Assembly: GCA_011503125.2 (NCBI GenBank)
Contig: WWBZ02000062.1
Location: 1,674,001-1,738,000, forward strand
Origin: Botryosphaeria dothidea
Taxonomy: Eukaryota; Ascomycota; Dothideomycetes; Botryosphaeriales; Botryosphaeriaceae
Direction of reading: 5' to 3'
DNA length: 64,000 bases
In this document: positions 53,514 to 64,000 of the stretch, piece after piece
Layout of the letters: each line of letters begins with the position of its first letter
How positions within the stretch are numbered: position 1 is the first letter of the stretch
Made by a program: the position numbers and the translations under genes
The notes under the pieces: generated by a model
What the model saw: only the letters and a program-made list of their open reading frames with translations
Database searches by the model: none
Told to the model about the DNA's origin: nothing

Positions 53514-53753
53514 GGACTGAAGAGATAGGTCTAGCAGGTGAATGTAGGGCTGCCACAGTAGCCGCTACTGGTAAGAAGGAAAAACAAGAACTAGTATAGG
53601 ATAACATGCCCAGAGAGAGAGGAGGGGTTTTTGCCAGGCGAAAAGGTTTTCCCCCTCGTGTAAAATAACTACAGATAGCCAGCCCCGCATGGACCCGTAA
53701 GGGAGCTATATCGGGAAGAAATGAATTTATCTATCTATCTATAACTAGCCTCT

Positions 53754-55860
53754 CTAGGCTTAAGGGGTAAGCAGGAACCGTTATTAGACGATTAATCACA
53801 CCATCTTGGACCTCTGTTACCAGTCCAATACGAAAATAAGCCTGATCCTAGTACTTTATAAGGAAACCGTACACCTAAGGCTCGAGATATTACGGCTGAT
53901 ATCAACCTAAACCTTATTATCGAGGGGAAACGCACGCGAAACGCACGCTAAGAGCAAAGTTCTCGCAGGCAAGCGTACGCGGCATCAATCACGAATAATA
54001 TATTTAGCCACTAGGCGTTTATTAGTGCCTTTGCGGCCGTATTAGATACAAAGAACCAAGCATACGATAACAAGCAATAGAACGATCTCCCCAGAATCCA
54101 TAGAGACGAACTACCACCTGAACCTCGCTTCTACAAGGAGATTTTCAGTCACCTACTACGCGAGTATCTACTTAAAACAATTAATACTAAACTCGAGGAA
54201 GTCCAGGGTAAAGGGGTGTGGGAGATTGTGCCGATTATAGAGGCGTAAGCACTTAGTGAAGAGGTTATTCCTCTTACCTGGGTTCTAAAGTGTTGGGAGG
54301 GACAGGGTCTGATCGAACCAAGGGTCAACACCGAAAATTTGTTATATAGCTACTATATAAGAGGGACCGGGTCACCTACCCTTCTCCTCCTCATGCCAAT
54401 CTACGATGAACTTCACTCCCTATACAAACAACCCACTTGTTCAATATAAAGTATAAGTTCGATGAATACGGCTGGCTTACTAAAGTTAAAGCACGCATTT
54501 ATATAAGGGGTAATCTTTAGACCTTAGCAACGGATACATATGCTGCTACCCTAGCCTCCCGGATTTTCCGAACCTTAATCGTAATTATCTACGCTTTCGA
54601 TCTTAAAATGCGTTAGTATAATATGGTAAACGCATTCCCTTATATTCCACTTTATAAAAAGGTCTTCTATAAGCCACCTAAAGGAATAAAGGTAAAACAC
54701 GGGTTTATCCTCCTTCTTTTAAGAGCCTTATACGGTCTTAAGGAATCACTATCTCTTTAGCAAAAGCACTTCTGTTAGTTACTTAAGGAGCTTAGACTAG
54801 AACCTATATTAGACGCTCCGTGCCTTTATACCAACGATTACCTATTCGTATTTTTCTTTATGGACGATATTATCATAGCTTATTATAAGCAACATAAGAA
54901 ATACGCCAACGCATTTTAAGAAGATCTCTTTAAACGATATAAAATACGACTACTTAGAGAAGCTTAATAGTTTCTTACCCTACGTATTATTAGGGATCGG
55001 CAGTAACGCCTACTATGGCTCTTATAAGAGTCGTATATCACCGGCTTAGTTGCTCGATACAACGTCAGGGAAACCTATTTCCCAGCAACACCTCTTCTAT
55101 TAGATAAAGCACTTAAAGCAAATTAAGGAACGCATGCAAGCCTACAAGATATTTACGCATTTTAAAGCAAGATTAGCTCGATCCAATTCGCTGCTGTAAG
55201 CACGCGTGTAGATATCGTATATACATGTTCAGCACTCTCATCTTACCTCACTAATCCCTCTCCTCGCCATCTAGAACTCGTATAAAGGCTCCTCGGTTAC
55301 TTAGCTGGAACCCGGAAACTTGCCTTATGCTATTAAGGCTTCCTTAAGGATAAGAAGAATATCTTCATAATTAGCAGTAACGCTGCGTACGGAGACGACC
55401 ATAATACTCGAAGGAGCCACTAAGGCTTAATAATTATGCTATACGGCGCATCCGTTGATTAGAAGGTAATAAAATAGCCGATAGTTACTACCTCGACTAC
55501 CGAAGCTAAGCTTCTAGCTTTATTAGAAGTAGCAAAGCAATTCTTCTAGTAGAAACGTTTCTTCCGTGGTATTTAGTTCGATCCGGGCCATCGGATTGGC
55601 GTATAGTGTAATAACACGTAAACCTTGCGCTTAATACAGGAGAATATAGAAAAGCTTAACACCCGGCTTCGTTATATTAATATTTATTACTACTAGCTAC
55701 GTTAAGAGGCTTAAGTAGGAAATATTTACTTACGCTGGACGCCTATAGTAGTTATGATCGCAGACGGCCTTACTAAAGCGTTACCTAGGCAAAAGTATAA
55801 CTAGTTTATTAAGAGCGTTGGCTTAGTACTATTTAAGGACTAGCACGCCTTATTATTTGC
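53754..55860 (+). pseudogene. Copia reverse transcriptase-RNase H region, RIP-damaged
   Basis: Resumes after the LINE. PLTWVLK is split by a solo LTR from YKFDEYGWLTKVKAR. Then VNAFPYIPLYKKVFYKPP, RALYGLKES, YLFVFFFMDDIII (catalytic box), RLLGYLAGTRKLALCY, YGASVDWK, TSTTEAKLLAL and ADGLTKALPRQKYN define copia RT and RNase H. More than twenty TAG/TAA replace Gln or Trp. Confidence 0.85.
54291..54446 (+). mobile_element. Solo LTR of a second copia subfamily
   Basis: 156 bp resembling the host element's LTR (tgttggg...acagggtct...actatataagagg...) but clearly diverged, flanked by an exact 5-bp duplication taaag (54286-54290, 54447-54451). It splits the RT frame between VLK and YKFDE. Confidence 0.9.
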
Positions 55861-56004
55861 CTCTTCTCCTTGCTTCTTTATACGTTATTTTTTTTCTATA
55901 CTTTCGGGATTCAACACCCTCTGCAAGTTTAAAGGTTCAACACCGTTGTTATTCCTTAATTCTTTATCGTATACTTCTCTATTAGGTAAGGCACGAAAGG
56001 GGTG

Positions 56005-56162
56005 TGTTGGACTATGAACTGTTAGGAGAAACAGGGTCTTATTGTACCAAGGATCAACAGCGAAAATTTGCTAGATAGCTACTATATAAGAGGCTGCAGG
56101 GTCACCTACCCTCCTCCTTATGCCACTCATCATCTAGTAATGCGAATAATCACAATTTAATA
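56005..56162 (+). repeat. Copia 3' LTR
   Basis: Same length as the 5' LTR, preceded by the polypurine tract gaaaggggtg and followed by the duplicated gaagg. Confidence 0.9.
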
Positions 56163-56198
56163 GAAGGACCTCCGTATAGTTTATTCTATTAAGATAGG

Positions 56199-56676
56199 TG
56201 TAACGAGCGGGCCTCTACCTCTAAGGATCCAAACACTAAAGAGGGTAGAAACCTGTCGAAGGGTTTTCCTTGAGTGGGTACAAGAAGAGGTACGTGAGAA
56301 ACGAGTAGACGACTGAAGACTAAGCACTACGTGCGAAGGCCTTGTTACTAATAGAGTCTAAATTCTATTACGAAGTTGACCACGAAGGTCAAAGCTATCT
56401 AAGGAGTGTGGTTTATATATACGTAGGAGATTATCTATAATCTATGTGCTTAGTTGATAGAGCGCGATTAGTTGGCCTTGGCAACTGATCGAGGGTTGCT
56501 AACTAAGCGTACCAGCTCAGTTGGCTCTATCTGCTTAGTTGGCCTTGGCAACTAAGCGGGTGGGTCCAACTGATCGCGAGGGTCACGTGACCTCGGATCC
56601 TTATGACTCCGACTTCTATCGTTCCCTGCGGGGCTAATCCTTAACTTCCTTAACCTATAGAGGCTGCGCCGTAACA
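56199..56676 (-). repeat. Gypsy 3' LTR
   Basis: 478 bp, TGTTACGGCGC ... GCTCGTTACA on the minus strand. Contains a near-duplicated gcttagttggccttggcaac motif (around 56475 and 56538). Confidence 0.9.
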
Positions 56677-56749
56677 CTATCCCCCCCTTAAGGATCTTCG
56701 GCCCGAAGATTCTTCCGTATCGCCTATTTCCCTATGAACTCGTCCGGTC

Positions 56750-57638
56750 TTGCTTTCTTTCCGTAAGTCTATTATATCTAAACGTAAGCGGGATACTACT
56801 AAGGAGCGGCAGCGTTTAGCAGATCTAGTAGAGTCTATTCCTTTACCCGCCGAACGTTCCTATTTTAAATGCGAGTTGTATAGCGTGGTTTGCAAGGTTC
56901 TACTAGGTCGTACTCGTTATAGTGCTTGTCTTGCGAAGGGGTTTACGATGTGCGATGCGAGGGGTTTGTCGCTTGCTGGAGGTGAGTCTTAATTCCTTCC
57001 TCTATCCGTGTGTGTTAACTACTGCCCTAGCTCGTAACCTTCGTCGTGAGCAGGAGAAGTTGAAGGCTAAGGAGGCCGAGGCTTATGAGAAGTTCCTTGC
57101 TTCTCTGGCCGAGCTGGATCGGTTATAGGAGAAGCGGGCCCGTTTGCACGCTGAGCAAGAGAGGGCTCGCTTGGCTCATAAAGAGAGCCTACGCCGTCAA
57201 GAGAAAGAGCTTGGAACTGTTGCGGCTCGTCTAAAGCGTTTACGAGATAACCAACGTTTGTTGGAGGAGAGAGGTTTCCGGGCCCTTCTTGCTGAGTCCG
57301 ATAATCTTGATGCGTTGGATAAGCATAATCATCGGGAGGCGGAGGAGCTGCTGGCTGCGTTGGCCGAGGATAAGGGGTACGCTCCTGACCCTGAGAATTC
57401 TGAGGGTCCGTCCGCGTTAAAACGGTCACGTTACGAGACGGTGGGTCTTGCTGCGCCGCATGTAGCTAAGTCTACCGAGTCTGCCGGCGAGCCTATGGCT
57501 AGTGCGAAGTCTCTATACTCTCCTAAGCCTATAAATTCTGCCCGTTTATCTCCCTATCTTAAGGGTCTCCCGCCGTTCTCGTTCGGGGACGGCCTCGTTT
57601 CCGTAGGAGGTCAGGATTTTAACGGTAGAATTCTATAA
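56750..57638 (+). pseudogene. Antisense accessory ORF of the gypsy element
   Basis: Lies between pol and the 3' LTR, on the opposite strand to pol. A predicted 49-bp intron (56982-57030, GTGAGT, GTTAACT, CCCTAG) joins a Cys-containing N-part (FKCELYSVVCKVLLGRTRYS, CLAKGFTMCD) to a long coiled coil (RREQEKLKAKEAEAYEKFL ... ARLKRLRDNQRLLEERGF). One in-frame TAG at 57126-57128 and a missing ATG make this copy defective. Similar Cys-cluster plus coiled-coil ORFs accompany many fungal gypsy elements; their role is not known to me. GC content is far higher than in the adjoining pol. Confidence 0.65.
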
Positions 57639-57649
57639 CGAGATCTAGG

Positions 57650-60600
57650 TGTATGTCGTCCTTAGGTACCTATTAGTTATCCTTATTTCCGTACCCTTCC
57701 TATTTAATAAGATATTTAAGCTAATATCCGAATCTTTTATAGTCTAGGATCTTCTCGACTAGGTATTCGTCTTCTTCGGCATCTGGGTTTTCCGGGATTA
57801 TCTCTTCTAGAGTTTCTAGGATTATAGCGTTTTCTAGTACTAGCTCGAGCAATGCTACGTAAAAGGTAAAATTTATCTATATCGTTATTAGCAATTTAAG
57901 TCGATACGTAACGTTTCCGAGTTTTTCTAAAATTTCGAATAGACCGGTTTTCTTAAAATCTAATTTGTCGCTTAGTCGCTTCGATTTAATATTTTTTATA
58001 AGGAGGTATACTTTATCCCCTCTTTTTAGGTTCGGTGCCGTCTGGTACCGTCTATTATAGTACTTAGATATTATAATTCGTACGTACTCGAGGTCGAGAC
58101 TAATAGCTTTATATAGTTCTTTTAGCTACTCGGCTTTAAGAATACTCTGCTAGGCTAATTTTCGACTTAGGATAGCTTCTCTATACGCGTCTAGTTCGAA
58201 TCTATAGTTAGCGAAGAACGGGGATACGCTAGTTAACTCTTATTTAGCGCTATTATAGGCGAACTATACTATAGATAGCTATATAGCCTAATCGTCCTAT
58301 AGATAGTTAACGAAATAGCGGAGATATTATTCGAGAGTCCGGTTTATCCGTTCTATCTAACTATCCGTTTACGGGTATATGGTTATAGAGAGTTTATTCT
58401 TAGCTCTAAGTTAACGTATAAGCGTTTACTAGAATTTAGAACGTATTAGCTTATCTCTATCCGAAACTAGTTCTTCCGGTATTCCGTAATCCGCGAAGAT
58501 ATATCGGAGGAACGTATAGGCTAACTATTCTATATTTAATACCTCGAGATAGGGCAAGAAGTAAGCGTACTTTATAAGTCTATCGATAAAGACTAGGATC
58601 GAGTCGTACTTAACTTCGGTAAGCGAGTCTCTCGACTATAGTAGCTTCGTAATAAAGTCTAGCGTAACTAATTACTATAGTCGTTCTAGAACTTCTAGGG
58701 GTTATAGTTGTCCGTACGGAGCGTATATCGTAGCTTTACTTCTAATATAAAGGTTATATTACGAGACTATACGCTAGACTATCTTCCGTAATCCTAGAAA
58801 GTAGAAGTTTCGTATAATTCTTTCGGTTGTCCTATCGATACCCTAATATCTATACGCGGGTGCTTCGTATATATTCTTAACTAGTACTTCTCGTAGTCTT
58901 ACCGAGATATAGATTAATCCTTTAAAGAGAAGCGTTTCTTTCCTATCTCGAGTAATACGCGGGTCGTCCTTAAGCGCTAAAAGTTCCTACGCGAAGAAGT
59001 CCTATACGTATACTTCTCGGATCTTCTAATACTATAGGTTTAACTTAATACGAAGTATTAGGAAAGACGGTCTAGTAAGAGTAAGCGATCTATCGCTATC
59101 TACTACGAATACTATAGAGTACGGCTCGATTCGTTCTTCTATATAGTCTATCCTTCTACTAAGCGCGTTAGCGGCGGCGTTATCTATACCTTTTCTATAT
59201 ATAATCTTAAAATCGTAGAAGGCTATTTCTTTAGACTAGCGAACCTATTGTCGGTTTAGCTCCTTAGTCGTAGTAAAGCGCGTAAGGTTTTAATAATCGT
59301 AATATACTACTACCTAATAGCTAGCTTCTTTAAGATAGTATCTCTATTACTTAAAGGCTAAGACGATAGCTAAGAGCTCTTTATTATAAGTATTATAGTT
59401 AAGCTCTACCGGTGTAAACTTTCTAGAGTAAAACGCGATTAGATACTATCTACCTTAATCGTTAGGCTGGCTAAGATATACTCCGAGGGCGAATTCTAAC
59501 GTATTAGTTTCTACTTTAATAGGTTTATCGGGATCGTATATCCCTAGAACCGATACTTCGTAAAATATCCGTTTAAGCGATTCGAAGGCTTATTACTAAT
59601 CGTCTTTCTATTTAAAGCTATACTCCTTTCGGGTAAGTCGCGTTAAAGGTTCTATAACCTTTAAATAGTTCTAAATAAACTTTCGGTAGAAGTTCGCGAA
59701 TCTAAGAAAGGACTAAACTTCCTTAATTATCTTAGGTACTAGCTATTCTCTAATAGAATCTAGTTTCGAGTCGACTATACCGACGTAACCCGGGGTAATA
59801 ATAAAGCCTAAGAATTCTATTCTTTAAACGTACTATTCGTATTTCTTAGGTGCGATAGATAGATTCTTTGCCTAGAGGATTTCTAGGACCTTTCTAATAT
59901 ACTTCTTATATTCCTCGAGGGTTTCTAAAAAGATAAGAATATCGTCGAGGTAAGCTAAGTAGAAAATATTTAAGTATTCGCGTAGCGTGTCGTTAATAAG
60001 ATTCTAGAAAGTTGCTAGTACGTTAGTAAGCCCGAATAGTATAACCGTATACTCGTAGAGTTCTAGCCTCGTTCTAAAGGCTGTCTTCTATTCTTCCTCT
60101 TCTTTAATCCTAACTAAATAATATTCTTTCTAGAGGTCTAGCTTCGTAAAGTACTTTACTTTCCCTAACTTATTCTAGAGCTTATCAATACGTAGGAGCG
60201 GATAGCGATTTTTAATCGTAATATCGTTAAGTTGTCGGTAGTCGATATAGAGGCGTAGTTTACTATTCTTCTTTAGGACGAAAAGAATCGGATATCCGGC
60301 TAATAACGTTAAAGACCGAATATATCTACGTTCGAGGTTCTTCTTAATATATTCTCTTAAAGCCTCTATTTCCTTTGCTAATAAGGAGTAGATAGGCTTA
60401 TAAGCTAGCTTCGTGCCTAGCTTAAGCGGAATTTCGTAGTCCTATAGTTAATGCTTTAGTAAATCTCCTTTTCCTCTTTCTTAGTAAACGGCTCTTAAAT
60501 CCTAGTACTCGCTAGGTACCGTTTCTATTTCTAGTATTAGAGGTTCTCCGTATAGATTGTTCTATGCCTCTAAACTACCGTGTTATCCTCTTCTAATTCT

Positions 60601-63600
60601 CGCGGAATCGTCTCCTCTAATAGGAGTAAGACTATCCTTATTCTTAAGTCTTTCCCGTACGGCTTTAGCTAATACTCTCTATTATACCGCCTATAAGGGT
60701 TTAATATATATAAGGTAGACCTATTGGCCTTAGCGTCTTATACGCTTAAATACCTCTTCTAAGATTATCTAGACGTCGATTTAAGATTCCGTGGCTACTA
60801 ATTACTTACGCGAAGCCTTACTCTTAGCCTTATACCTTTTCCTCGTAGTCCTTTATAATATATACTATACTTATTCGTCGGGAATACTAGACTCGGTTAG
60901 TCTTACTCCGCTTAAGGTACTATATTTTACTAAGAAGGCGGCGTCTCGTACGCTATAGTCCTAGTTCTATCTTACGCTTTCCTTAAGGTTACCGTTAATA
61001 CTACCGTCGCTAGGTCTTACGTTATCGTTATTAGAGTCGTAGCTTAATTCGGGGGTATCGTTTCGCTTAGTAGGGCTTATTTCTATAATAGAGTTATATT
61101 TTACCGAGGAGGCTTCGCTACTTGCGTCGTAGTCCTAGTACTAACTTATACTACTATCGGAGTTGCCTATATAGTTATCGTATTTAGGCCTTATACTAGC
61201 TACTTTCCGTATTAATATCGATAGAAGCTTTCGAAGGGTATCTAATAGCCTATTCTTCTTCTATAATCCTTGTTTTCGTAGAAGATCCTCGAGCTCTTCT
61301 TAAAAGATAACGGAGTCTTCTTTTCCGAAGTCGAAGATAGGTTTCTATATCCGGATCTAGAGTATACCTAGAATAATATCGTGCCTAGGAATACGTTAGA
61401 CGTCGAGGGAAATCCGTTCTTAATAGTTCCCTATCTAGAGGGTTACTTCCTCCGTTTCTATCTTTATCTAGCCTTCTCCGTAGGCTACCTAGGATCCGTC
61501 GAATCTACTAAGGGAATACGGTTCCTATTTCTTACGGTACGGGATATTTATCTTCTATATAAGCTCGTTGTAGATAAAATTTCCGCTTAATCCTATATCG
61601 ATTAGGATTCTAGTAGGTACTTCGTTAAGTATTCCCTATATCTTAAACTATTTCTATAGATTTAGTCCGGTAAGAGTTTCCGTTTCCGATATACGTAATA
61701 CTATATAAAGGGACCTAGACTATAGCCCCTAGGTTAGTCCTATTACCGTAGGGCCGTCTAGTTTTTTAGCATAGAGTAGCCGTAGACTTTACTATATATA
61801 TAGTCTTCCTATTCGTTAACTTAGAGGTATACTTACTTCTAGTTAGTCTATTTATCGGCGTTCTACTTCCTTCGCTAGTAGACTTTATTCTTTCGAACCT
61901 AATATCTAAAGGTTAGTCGATTAAGCTTCTTATCCGGAATCTACTAGAGTATATAATACTAGATCGTTGCCGTGCCGTACTAGTAGAGAATCCGTACTAG
62001 CTCCCGGAGGGAGTCGTAGTCTACTTACTTACGTGCTAAGATTCCTTAGTAGTAGCGTTCGACGAGTATCGTTTCTCTAGTTACTAGAAGTTCGTACTTC
62101 TTCCCGTCTTATTCGATCCGGGTTTTCTAAAGAGTATTCTAACGCTATCCCTAAATAACCGTAAGCGCGATACTTTTCTAATACGGAATCTAGATTATTT
62201 AGCTAAGATTGCCCTATTTATCCCGTAGATAGTTACTAATACCGTATCTTTTAGCGAGAATTTCTAGCGAGACGAGGGTATTTAGCTTATCCGATAGTAT
62301 AGGTGTATTATCTAACTGCGTTTTACTAGTACTCTCGTATAGTTCTCCTATTTCGCTGTTAATAAGTTCGTCGTCTAGAGGAAAACTATCGAGGATATCG
62401 TCGGTTTCGATAACTTCTTCGTTCCTAGTTATTATACCGAAGTTTCGAGGTTCGTAGGAGTACTATCTAGAGATATCTTTGCTAGTTTAATGCGTCTAAT
62501 AGCCGTTATTATAATAGGCTATCTAGTATAGCGTATCGTAGTTATCTTAGCGAGATGTAACCAACGCTTTACGCTAAGCGCTCGAAGTCTACTTATTATC
62601 CTTCTTACTACGAGGGTTCTACGGATACTTAGAAGAGAAGTATTTATTACTACCGCAGGTAATATAGAGTCGATTCTTATAGCGCTGTTTCTACTTATCC
62701 GTCTAGTTCGGGTTAGGTCCCTTAGGCTTCTTATTATTATAACCATTATTACTCTTTTTAGAATTCTATCTATTAGCCGCGTCGAGGGCTATAGCGTCTC
62801 CGCCTTCGAGGGTTATTCTTTTACGGCGTAGCTTCGAGGTATTAGATTATCGAGAACCTATCTTCTATTCGTATATACGACCGTCGATCTAAGACGTAAG
62901 ATCTACTATCTTCTAAAAGGTAGGTAGGTATTCGTAAGTAATTATATTCTTCTTAACTTCGTTCTTTAGGCCCTTATAGAAGAGGTCTCGGAAAGTCTCG
63001 TCTAACTATTTAAGGTAGGCTATAAGCTACTAAAACTTAGTTACGTAGATAGCTATAGATTCTATCTATCTAACGGTTATAATATCGTTAGAGGCTTTAC
63101 GGACTTCGTCCCGATCGTTAAAAGTAGCCCTAAGGTTATCTGCGAATCCCGTATAGGTATCGAAGATTTTCTTAGTCTTTGCCCGTCTCTTCTCGAGAGA
63201 GTGTTCGTTAGCTAGGTAGTCGCGAAGGTATAGTTCTATCTATGCCTCTGCCGTTCCTCTAAGGTAGATTAATACGAAGAGTACTTCCTCGACGTTATTA
63301 TTAAATTATACTTAATTAAACTAGAGGTAGCGTTGCATCTAAAGTAGGAAGGATTAGAGCTTCTTCCTATTCCTATCGAACTTCTCGGGTACCGCTACTT
63401 TAACCTTAGTAGCGCTCCGTTTTATCTAGTACGCTAGTAGGCGCTCGATCTAGGCTTTTTATTCCTAAATAAGTACCTAGAGTTCTTCTCGAGTAGGCTC
63501 TATTTACTACGCGGGCGGAGCACGCCCCTAAGCACCCTTAGCGCGACCCTCTATTAGGTCGACATCTATCTAAGATCCCGGTGCTATCGTATACTTTCCC

Positions 63601-63660
63601 TAAACGCGTTAGGCGGGGTAATACTTAACCTAATGAACTCGTTTCTAAAAGGGTCCCTCT
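57650..63660 (-). pseudogene. Gypsy gag-pol region, RIP-destroyed
   Basis: Very poor in CpA/TpG and rich in TpA, with stops in all frames. Recognisable on the minus strand: FGLTNVLATF and YLDDILIF of the RT near 59930-60030, and integrase core pieces near 58450-58640 (YDSILVFIDRLIKY; YGIPEELVSDRDK). Gag and protease should lie towards 63 kb but are too decayed to name. Confidence 0.8.
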
Positions 63661-63683
63661 CCTTGCAAGGATGGTAGTCAAAG

Positions 63684-64000
63684 TATAACGAGCGGGCCTC
63701 TACCTCTAAGGATCTAAACACTAAAGAGGGTGGAAACCTATCGAAGGGTTTTCCTTAAGTAGGTATAAGAAGAGGTACGTGAGAAACGAGTAGACGACTG
63801 AAGACTAAGCACTGCGTGCGAAGGCCTTGTTACTAATAGAGTTTAAATTCTATTACGAAGTTAACTACGAAGGTTAAAGCTATCTAAGGAGTATAGTTTA
63901 TATATACGTAGGAGATTATCTATAATCTATATGCTTAGTTAATAGAGCGCGATTAGTTGGCCTTGGCAACTGATCGAGGGTTGCTAACTAAGCGTACCAG
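63684..64000 (-). repeat. Gypsy 5' LTR, partial
   Basis: First 317 bases (plus-strand order) of a second LTR copy, offset exactly 7485 bp from the copy at 56199. The remainder is outside the window. Confidence 0.9.

Larger units (their letters stand above)
48596..53738 (+). mobile_element. Full-length Tad1-like LINE
   Basis: 5143 bp flanked by an exact 15-bp duplication ctataactagcctct (48581-48595, 53739-53753), inserted in the copia element. It starts eight bases before the ATG of ORF1, so the 5' leader is nearly absent. It has ORF1 with zinc knuckles, ORF2 with endonuclease and RT, and a tatc-repeat 3' tail instead of poly(A). RIP damage is milder than in the host copia. Confidence 0.93.
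43416..56162 (+). mobile_element. Ty1/copia LTR retrotransposon with three nested inserts
   Basis: Bounded by 158-bp LTRs (43416-43573 and 56005-56162) and a perfect 5-bp duplication gaagg (43411-43415, 56163-56167). Subtracting the nested elements and their duplications leaves about 5.4 kb, the normal size. Order of remains: primer site, gag with zinc-knuckle remnant, protease/integrase, reverse transcriptase, RNase H, polypurine tract. Integrase upstream of RT and the motifs ALYGLKE and FMDD define copia. The coding part is full of TAG/TAA in place of CAG, CAA and TGG, so it is dead by RIP. Confidence 0.92.
56199..64000 (-). mobile_element. Ty3/gypsy LTR retrotransposon, runs off the right edge
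   Basis: Read on the minus strand. The 3' LTR (56199-56676) has a polypurine tract directly inside it (plus-strand ctatcccccccctt), and the 5' LTR begins at 63684 and is cut by the window end. Over 317 shared bases the LTRs align without gaps; the roughly 16 differences are all transitions. The minus-strand frame holds RT (YLDDILIF), then integrase (FIDRLIKYAYFLP, VSDRDKL), in the order RT before integrase that defines gypsy. The coding part is strongly RIP-damaged. Confidence 0.9.

Overview
The window looks like genomic DNA of a filamentous ascomycete (Pezizomycotina). The evidence is short GT-AG introns of 49-88 bp with CTAAC/CTGAC-like branch sites, Zn(2)Cys(6) regulators, a GH71 alpha-1,3-glucanase, an HsbA-like cell-wall protein, a cytochrome P450, a NACHT (NLR-like) relic, and transposons whose damage is almost purely C-to-T / G-to-A, the signature of repeat-induced point mutation (RIP). 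Genus and species cannot be read from the sequence. All gene models were made by eye; splice sites are predictions.

Left part, about 1-39.3 kb, is gene-bearing with normal GC. In order: a minus-strand gene running off the left edge (1-1474); a small two-exon gene (2331-2831); a four-exon Zn(2)Cys(6) regulator of 954 aa (3453-6501); a second, atypical zinc-cluster protein of 790 aa (7226-9598); a long coiled-coil gene cut in two by a 4.5 kb transposon composite (10065-17629); an unrelated coiled-coil gene (18847-20442); a P450 (22622-24420); a 1060-aa coiled-coil gene (25154-28405); an HsbA-like secreted protein (30279-31299); a GPI-type GH71 alpha-1,3-glucanase (32144-33811); a 777-aa coiled-coil gene with a C-terminal membrane tail (34176-36509); and a decayed coiled-coil paralogue (37561-39300). 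The secreted HsbA-like protein and the glucanase are neighbours on the same strand and could both act at the cell wall.

The most interesting biology is a tandemly dispersed family of four long coiled-coil genes (10065-17629, 25154-28405, 34176-36509, 37561-39300), all on the minus strand. Members share an N-terminal module (an RNG...GIT motif followed by a conserved His) and a C-terminal module (around H-x-RA-x-LE-x-M...G) joined by variable coiled coils. I do not recognise it as a known family. Two of four copies are dead: one by transposon insertion with a 9-bp target-site duplication plus a CAG-to-TAG change and a frameshift, the other by truncation, four C-to-T type nonsense codons and frameshifts.

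Right part, about 39.3-64 kb, is an AT-rich transposon graveyard with a readable order of events. A NACHT/ankyrin pseudogene ends against a RIP-damaged hAT-type element. Next comes a Ty1/copia element (43416-56162, TSD gaagg) that itself carries a young non-autonomous LTR element with identical-looking 250-bp LTRs (43943-45967, TSD gctat), a full-length Tad1-like LINE (48596-53738, 15-bp TSD) and a solo LTR (54291-54446, TSD taaag). A Ty3/gypsy element on the minus strand (56199 to beyond 64000) fills the right end and carries an antisense accessory coiled-coil ORF that is much less damaged than its pol. No tRNA, rRNA or CRISPR array was found.
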